A stretch of DNA of 9,994 nt. It comes from Alphaproteobacteria bacterium. GTDB lineage: Bacteria > Pseudomonadota > Alphaproteobacteria > BOG-932 > Roseiterribacteraceae. The stretch is taken from NCBI GenBank assembly GCA_903970575.1, contig CAJCJC010000244.1, positions 1 through 9,994 on the forward strand, given 5' to 3'. The notes beneath the pieces were generated by a model. It saw only the letters and a program-made list of their open reading frames with translations, did no database searches and was not told the DNA's origin. The translations under genes and the position numbers were made by a program. Below, one piece after another: positions 5,534-9,994 of the stretch (the first letter of the stretch is position 1; each line of letters begins with the position of its first letter).

Positions 5534-6178
5534 ATGGGCCTACCAGAACCTGCGGTGGTTCCGGCGTTGGACGACGAGATTTGCGGCAAGGCGGCTCAAA
5601 TCATCACCGCCGCGCGCGACGCGTTCCTGGAGCAGGGCTATGACGCCGTCAGCATGGATGCGGTCGCTAAGCGCGCCGGCGTGGCGAAACAGACCGTCTA
5701 CGCGCATTTCGCCAGCAAGGAGTCGCTCTTCCTCGCCGTGGTGAAGGGGGAGCAGCGCCGGATCGCGATCGCCATGCCCGAAATGCCGGCGGAAGGCCGA
5801 CCGGCGGTTCGAGAGGTTCTGCGGGATATCGGTCAGCGCTACATCGACAGTGTTCTAAACTCTTCCGTCATTTCGATTTTCCGTCTGGCGGTGGCGGAGG
5901 CCAACCGGTTTCCGACGCTCGGCCGTTCGATCCGCGAAGCCGGGATGAAGCAGACATCGGCGAACCTCGCCGGCATCCTGGAGCGCGCCGGCGCTTGCGG
6001 CGGCCTCATCATCCCTGACCCCATGATCGCCGCGGCGCATTTTCTGGCGCTGGTTAGGGGCGATCTGCATATCCATTGCATGCTCGACGCGTCTTTCCGG
6101 CCGCCGAAAGATCAGATCAACCGTCAAATCGACGCCGCCCTGGACTGTTTCCTGGCGCGCTATGGCGAGCCTGCTTAA
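5534..6178 (+). CDS. TetR/AcrR-family regulator (AefR-like C-terminal domain)
   Basis: 214 aa. N-terminal TetR DNA-binding domain (about 18-64) with helix-turn-helix VSMDAVAKRAGVAKQTVYAHF (39-59), typical of the family. The C-terminal part has the RLAVAEANRFP...IREAGMKQT pattern (about 117-140) of the AefR-like repressor C-terminal domain, which binds a small ligand. AGGAGA lies 8 nt before the ATG. Probably a dimeric repressor of itself and of the divergent small gene through the two 17-bp palindromes in the intergenic region. The same palindrome is not visible before the CMD or SDR genes, so control of those genes is not supported by sequence. The stop codon TAA lies inside the left inverted end of the repeat element that follows, which suggests the element inserted at the gene's 3' end and may have replaced the original last codons. 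Confidence 0.94.
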   Translation: MGLPEPAVVPALDDEICGKAAQIITAARDAFLEQGYDAVSMDAVAKRAGVAKQTVYAHFASKESLFLAVVKGEQRRIAIAMPEMPAEGRPAVREVLRDIGQRYIDSVLNSSVISIFRLAVAEANRFPTLGRSIREAGMKQTSANLAGILERAGACGGLIIPDPMIAAAHFLALVRGDLHIHCMLDASFRPPKDQINRQIDAALDCFLARYGEPA

Positions 6179-6330
6179 GCAACGGTTCTCATCCCTATAT
6201 CGTCATCGCGGAGCCTGTCCTCGGGCTTCACCCCGGGGGCTCGCGATGATGGCGAAAGAGGATTGGTGTTCCGGTGCGCCATCCTCATGCTTTCGCGCGG
6301 GGCGCCATAATGGAACCGCCGTTGCTTAAG
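6174..6330. repeat. MITE/REP-like element with inverted ends and two inner hairpins
   Basis: The left end CTTAAGCAACGGTTC (6174-6188) is the reverse complement of the right end GAACCgccGTTGCTTAAG (6313-6330) except for a 3-nt insertion. Inside are two hairpins: TCATCGCG (6203-6210) with CGCGATGA (6242-6249), extended by AGCC/GGCT, and GCGAAAG (6252-6258) with CTTTCGC (6290-6296), extended by AGGAT/ATCCT. No coding capacity. The compact size, terminal inverted repeats and internal palindromes fit a non-autonomous mobile or REP-type element. It lies between convergent tetR and yfdX and would also act as a strong transcript-end structure. No clear target-site duplication was found. Confidence 0.6.
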
Positions 6331-6339
6331 TAACAGCGT

Positions 6340-6373
6340 CCAACTGGAGGCGGACAAGCCGGCCTCCAGTTGG
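6340..6373 (-). terminator. Strong hairpin behind yfdX-like gene
   Basis: CCAACTGGAGGC (6340-6351) and GCCTCCAGTTGG (6362-6373) form a perfect 12-bp stem with a 10-nt loop, starting 9 nt after the stop of the minus-strand YfdX gene. The position fits a terminator, though the following minus-strand sequence has no real U-tract. Confidence 0.6.
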
Positions 6374-6382
6374 GGCGTTCCC

Positions 6383-7171
6383 TCAGCCGCTGTTTTTTCC
6401 CGCGCTGGCGGTCTTCGCGTTGGCGCCGTGGACATTCGCGACGTCGTCGATTTCGTCATAGCGAATGCCATCCTCGGCCTGCCGCAGGGCCTGGCTGGCG
6501 CCGTAATAATCCTTGTTGCCGATCAGGCTATTGGCCTGATTGACATCGGCGATGCTCTGCTGGAGCGGGGCCAGGGCCATGGTGTAATCGACGTCGACGG
6601 CTGCGAGCCGGATGGCCTTCATCGCCTCATCCGCCTGACCGTTTTGCAGGTTCTTGCGCGCGGTCGACAGCGCGGCGGTCTTTTCGGCGGTTGGCTTGTA
6701 GGTCTCGCCGACAATCAACTGTCCGTCGATCGGCAGCCACGCGATCCGATGCGTATCCTTCGTCTGGGCTGGCTGCGTGTTGCCGGTCGGCGAGGCCGGC
6801 GCGTTCATCTCCGATTCTGCCTTCAGGAATGACGTATTGTCGCTTTTCGCCTTATCCAGCGAGGACTGCGCGTCGGAAATCAGCTTCCCGGCGAGACCGG
6901 TGTTGCCGTCGAAAATGGCGACCCTGGCCAGATGGATATCCGCGAAGGCGCTCGCGCCATCGGAAGATAAACGGCCGAAATCGCGAGTGACGGCGGCGTT
7001 TCCGGACGCGTCGGTGGTCGGCGTGTTGTTTGGCGCCGCGTTCTGCGCCCTGTTGGATTGCGGCTGCCCGTTAACGTCGCTGGAATTGGCGTTATTCGGC
7101 GCGGCGGCGGCAAGGCCGGCGGCAAGAGTTGACGCGATAAGGCCTGTCGCGAGAAGAGATAGCTGTCTCAT
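6383..7171 (-). CDS. Exported YfdX-family protein
   Basis: 262 aa from the ATG at 7171, chosen because GGAGG lies five bases upstream and the protein then begins with a classic signal peptide (MRQLSLLATGLIASTLAAG, cleavage probably near residue 24). A longer in-frame start at 7291 would bury this signal and is rejected. After the signal comes a low-complexity linker rich in Asn, Pro, Thr and Gln (about 25-60), then a helical YfdX-type region: FGRLSSDGASAFADIHLARVAIFDG, a WLPIDGQLIVGETY segment, and LRQAEDGIRYDEIDDV near the end. Known: E. coli YfdX is about 211 aa and belongs to the EvgA acid-response regulon; its biochemical role is unsettled. Inferred: periplasmic stress protein. Transcribed alone, with a strong hairpin behind it and an AT-rich region before it. 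Confidence 0.85.
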   Translation of the reverse strand: MRQLSLLATGLIASTLAAGLAAAAPNNANSSDVNGQPQSNRAQNAAPNNTPTTDASGNAAVTRDFGRLSSDGASAFADIHLARVAIFDGNTGLAGKLISDAQSSLDKAKSDNTSFLKAESEMNAPASPTGNTQPAQTKDTHRIAWLPIDGQLIVGETYKPTAEKTAALSTARKNLQNGQADEAMKAIRLAAVDVDYTMALAPLQQSIADVNQANSLIGNKDYYGASQALRQAEDGIRYDEIDDVANVHGANAKTASAGKNSG

Positions 7172-7511
7172 GATAACCTCCGTGTTGCTCCAAAGAAACG
7201 GATCATGCGAATGAAGTTCTTTGGATATTTTGCGATCAGTTATTGCAACTCCACCAAGCAAACAGGGTTCCATTAATAAATTACGCGCCATAAATTTGCC
7301 ATAATTTTACAAATACAACTTTTTACACTTATTAATGATGCTAAAAACAGCACTTTATTATAGTAATTTTAATATTATATCTCGAAGGCTGTCTGTCGGA
7401 ACTTTCAGCCTCACGCAGCCCGCTCGCGTAGAGGGAGAGGCAAGGGTAATGTCGGGTACGATACGCTTGGACGGATATTGCTCTAACCGATCGGATGCCG
7501 CTCCAAACCCC
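7172..7511. other. AT-rich intergenic region between yfdX and atsA genes
   Basis: The part at 7200-7385 is distinctly AT-rich and must hold the yfdX promoter; several TTG- and TAT-rich boxes are visible on the minus strand, but no single pair stands out. The part at 7390-7511 is GC-richer and lies behind the arylsulfatase stop. A plus-strand frame at 7335-7610 overlaps the sulfatase gene end and shows no recognisable protein, so no gene is called. No clear terminator hairpin with U-tract was found behind the sulfatase. Confidence 0.45.
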
Positions 7512-9134
<1,623 letters not shown>

Positions 9135-9994
9135 TCACCCTCCGGCGGATATGCGCGCTTCTTCTTGGGCCGGCGCCGCGCGCGCCGCCAGAGCCGTCAG
9201 AATTTCGGCGTGCTTCGCCTCGTCGAGCGGAAAGCGGAGCATCAGCGCCGCCGATAGGGCATGCCCGATGGCCGGGCCGATGGCGATCACCCATTGCAGC
9301 GACGATAGGGCTTCGGCGCTATTCGGTTTGCCGGGCTGAAAGCCGAACGCCCCCACCAGCGGCAGGGCGATGCCGACCGACAGCGCCATCGCCGCGTTGA
9401 TCGTCACGTTGAAGATCGAGAACAGCAGGCCCGAATGATCCTTCCCGGTCCGAAGCCGCTCCTGATCGGCGACATCGGACACGATCGCGCGCAGCATCAA
9501 GTTTCCCGAACCCTGCGATAATCCCTGCGCGATGGTGAGCGCGATCAGTGGCCCGTACTGCCCCGGCGCCAGAAACAGCAAACCGAGATTGATGACGATC
9601 TGCGTGATCTCGGCCACGATCAGCGTCCTGCTCTTGCCCAGGCGATAGCCCACGCGCATCCAGATCGGCGAGGCGAAGACGCCAAACCCATATTGCACCA
9701 GGGGAATGATCAGCATCGCGCTCATCGGCAGGTTCATTCTGGCGGTGACGAAGAAAATCAGTAGCGCGCCGCGAAATCCCTGGCCCAGCGACACGAAGAA
9801 ATCCGAACCGATGACCCGAAGGACGATACGATCCGTCGCAAGCAGGCGAAGCGCCTGACCGAAGCCGAGATGCCGCCTCACCTGCGGCTCGGGCCTTTCC
9901 CGGAACCGAAATGCGAGAATGGGCAGCCCGATCGCCAAAGCCGCGATGTTGGACCAACCCATGCCGGCGATCTTGGTGGCGAGGTCGGTGATTC
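9135..9994 (-). CDS. MFS_2/GPH-family sugar:cation symporter-like transporter (partial, C-terminal part)
   Basis: The frame stays open to the window edge, so the N-terminal part is missing; about 286 residues are visible. About seven hydrophobic spans are seen. The last third, with IVSDVADQERLRTGKDHSGLLFSIFN followed by long spans and a tail LRFPLDEAKHAEILTALAAR, is the usual C-terminal layout of glycoside-pentoside-hexuronide (GPH, MelB-like) symporters, where the tail reads like xYxLxxxxHxxIxxxL. Expected role: inner-membrane secondary import of a solute with H+ or Na+. The stop lies 3 nt before the arylsulfatase ATG, so the two form an operon; the solute is probably the sulfatase substrate or its product. 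The substrate cannot be read from sequence, and members of MFS_2 also carry non-sugar compounds. Confidence 0.88.
   Translation of the reverse strand, partial: ITDLATKIAGMGWSNIAALAIGLPILAFRFRERPEPQVRRHLGFGQALRLLATDRIVLRVIGSDFFVSLGQGFRGALLIFFVTARMNLPMSAMLIIPLVQYGFGVFASPIWMRVGYRLGKSRTLIVAEITQIVINLGLLFLAPGQYGPLIALTIAQGLSQGSGNLMLRAIVSDVADQERLRTGKDHSGLLFSIFNVTINAAMALSVGIALPLVGAFGFQPGKPNSAEALSSLQWVIAIGPAIGHALSAALMLRFPLDEAKHAEILTALAARAAPAQEEARISAGG

Noticed and set aside
6383..7291. 302-codon version of the YfdX gene
   Set aside because: The upstream 40 residues come from AT-rich non-coding DNA and would hide the signal peptide; GGAGG is correctly placed before the ATG at 7171.
7476..7490. TTAGAGCA motif shared with 4180 on the other strand
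   Set aside because: Only about eight bases match and the following sequence diverges, so a dispersed repeat cannot be claimed from two copies.

Overview
The window looks like an alphaproteobacterial chromosome segment. Most genes are GC-rich with strong GC3 bias, and the gene types (tandem carboxymuconolactone-decarboxylase-like proteins, an SDR, an AefR-type TetR regulator, a YfdX protein, a Cys-type arylsulfatase) suit an accessory catabolic region. The genus cannot be fixed from sequence alone. No tRNA, rRNA, CRISPR array or transposase gene was seen.

Layout. (1) Positions 160-2780, minus strand, hold an AT-richer three-gene operon read from a near-consensus promoter at 2685-2712: an MBOAT O-acyltransferase (1429-2628), an SGNH/AlgJ-DltD-like acyltransferase (278-1432) and a 41-residue single-span microprotein (160-285). 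The genes overlap at ATGA and ATGAATAA junctions. The microprotein ends exactly in FIYQSF, which fits the C-terminal aromatic-Tyr acyl-shuttle hexapeptide known from DltX and from the C-termini of AlgI-family MBOATs. The MBOAT here is short and lacks that tail. The cassette therefore looks like a Dlt-like three-part acylation machine (MBOAT, shuttle, SGNH transferase) in a Gram-negative setting, without dltA or dltC, and probably acylates an extracytoplasmic glycan. This is the most interesting item in the window. (2) Positions 2780-3163 hold no convincing gene, only short broken reading frames. (3) Positions 3179-5090, plus strand, hold two tandem CMD/AhpD-like proteins, one with CxxC and one without, then a classical SDR oxidoreductase. 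(4) Positions 5105-6178 hold a small membrane-type protein (minus) divergent from a TetR/AefR-like repressor (plus). The space between them carries two copies of a 17-bp palindrome that are probably the repressor's operators. (5) Positions 6174-6382 hold a MITE/REP-like element with inverted ends whose left end supplies the tetR stop codon, then a strong hairpin behind yfdX. (6) Positions 6383-7171, minus, hold an exported YfdX-family protein with an AT-rich upstream region. (7) Positions 7512-9994, minus, hold a two-gene operon, a GPH/MFS_2 transporter (cut by the window edge) followed after 3 nt by an AtsA-type arylsulfatase, probably for uptake and desulfation of an organic sulfate ester.

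The acylation cassette differs in base composition from both flanks and looks separately acquired. The CMD/SDR/TetR and transporter/sulfatase blocks look like small independent metabolic modules.
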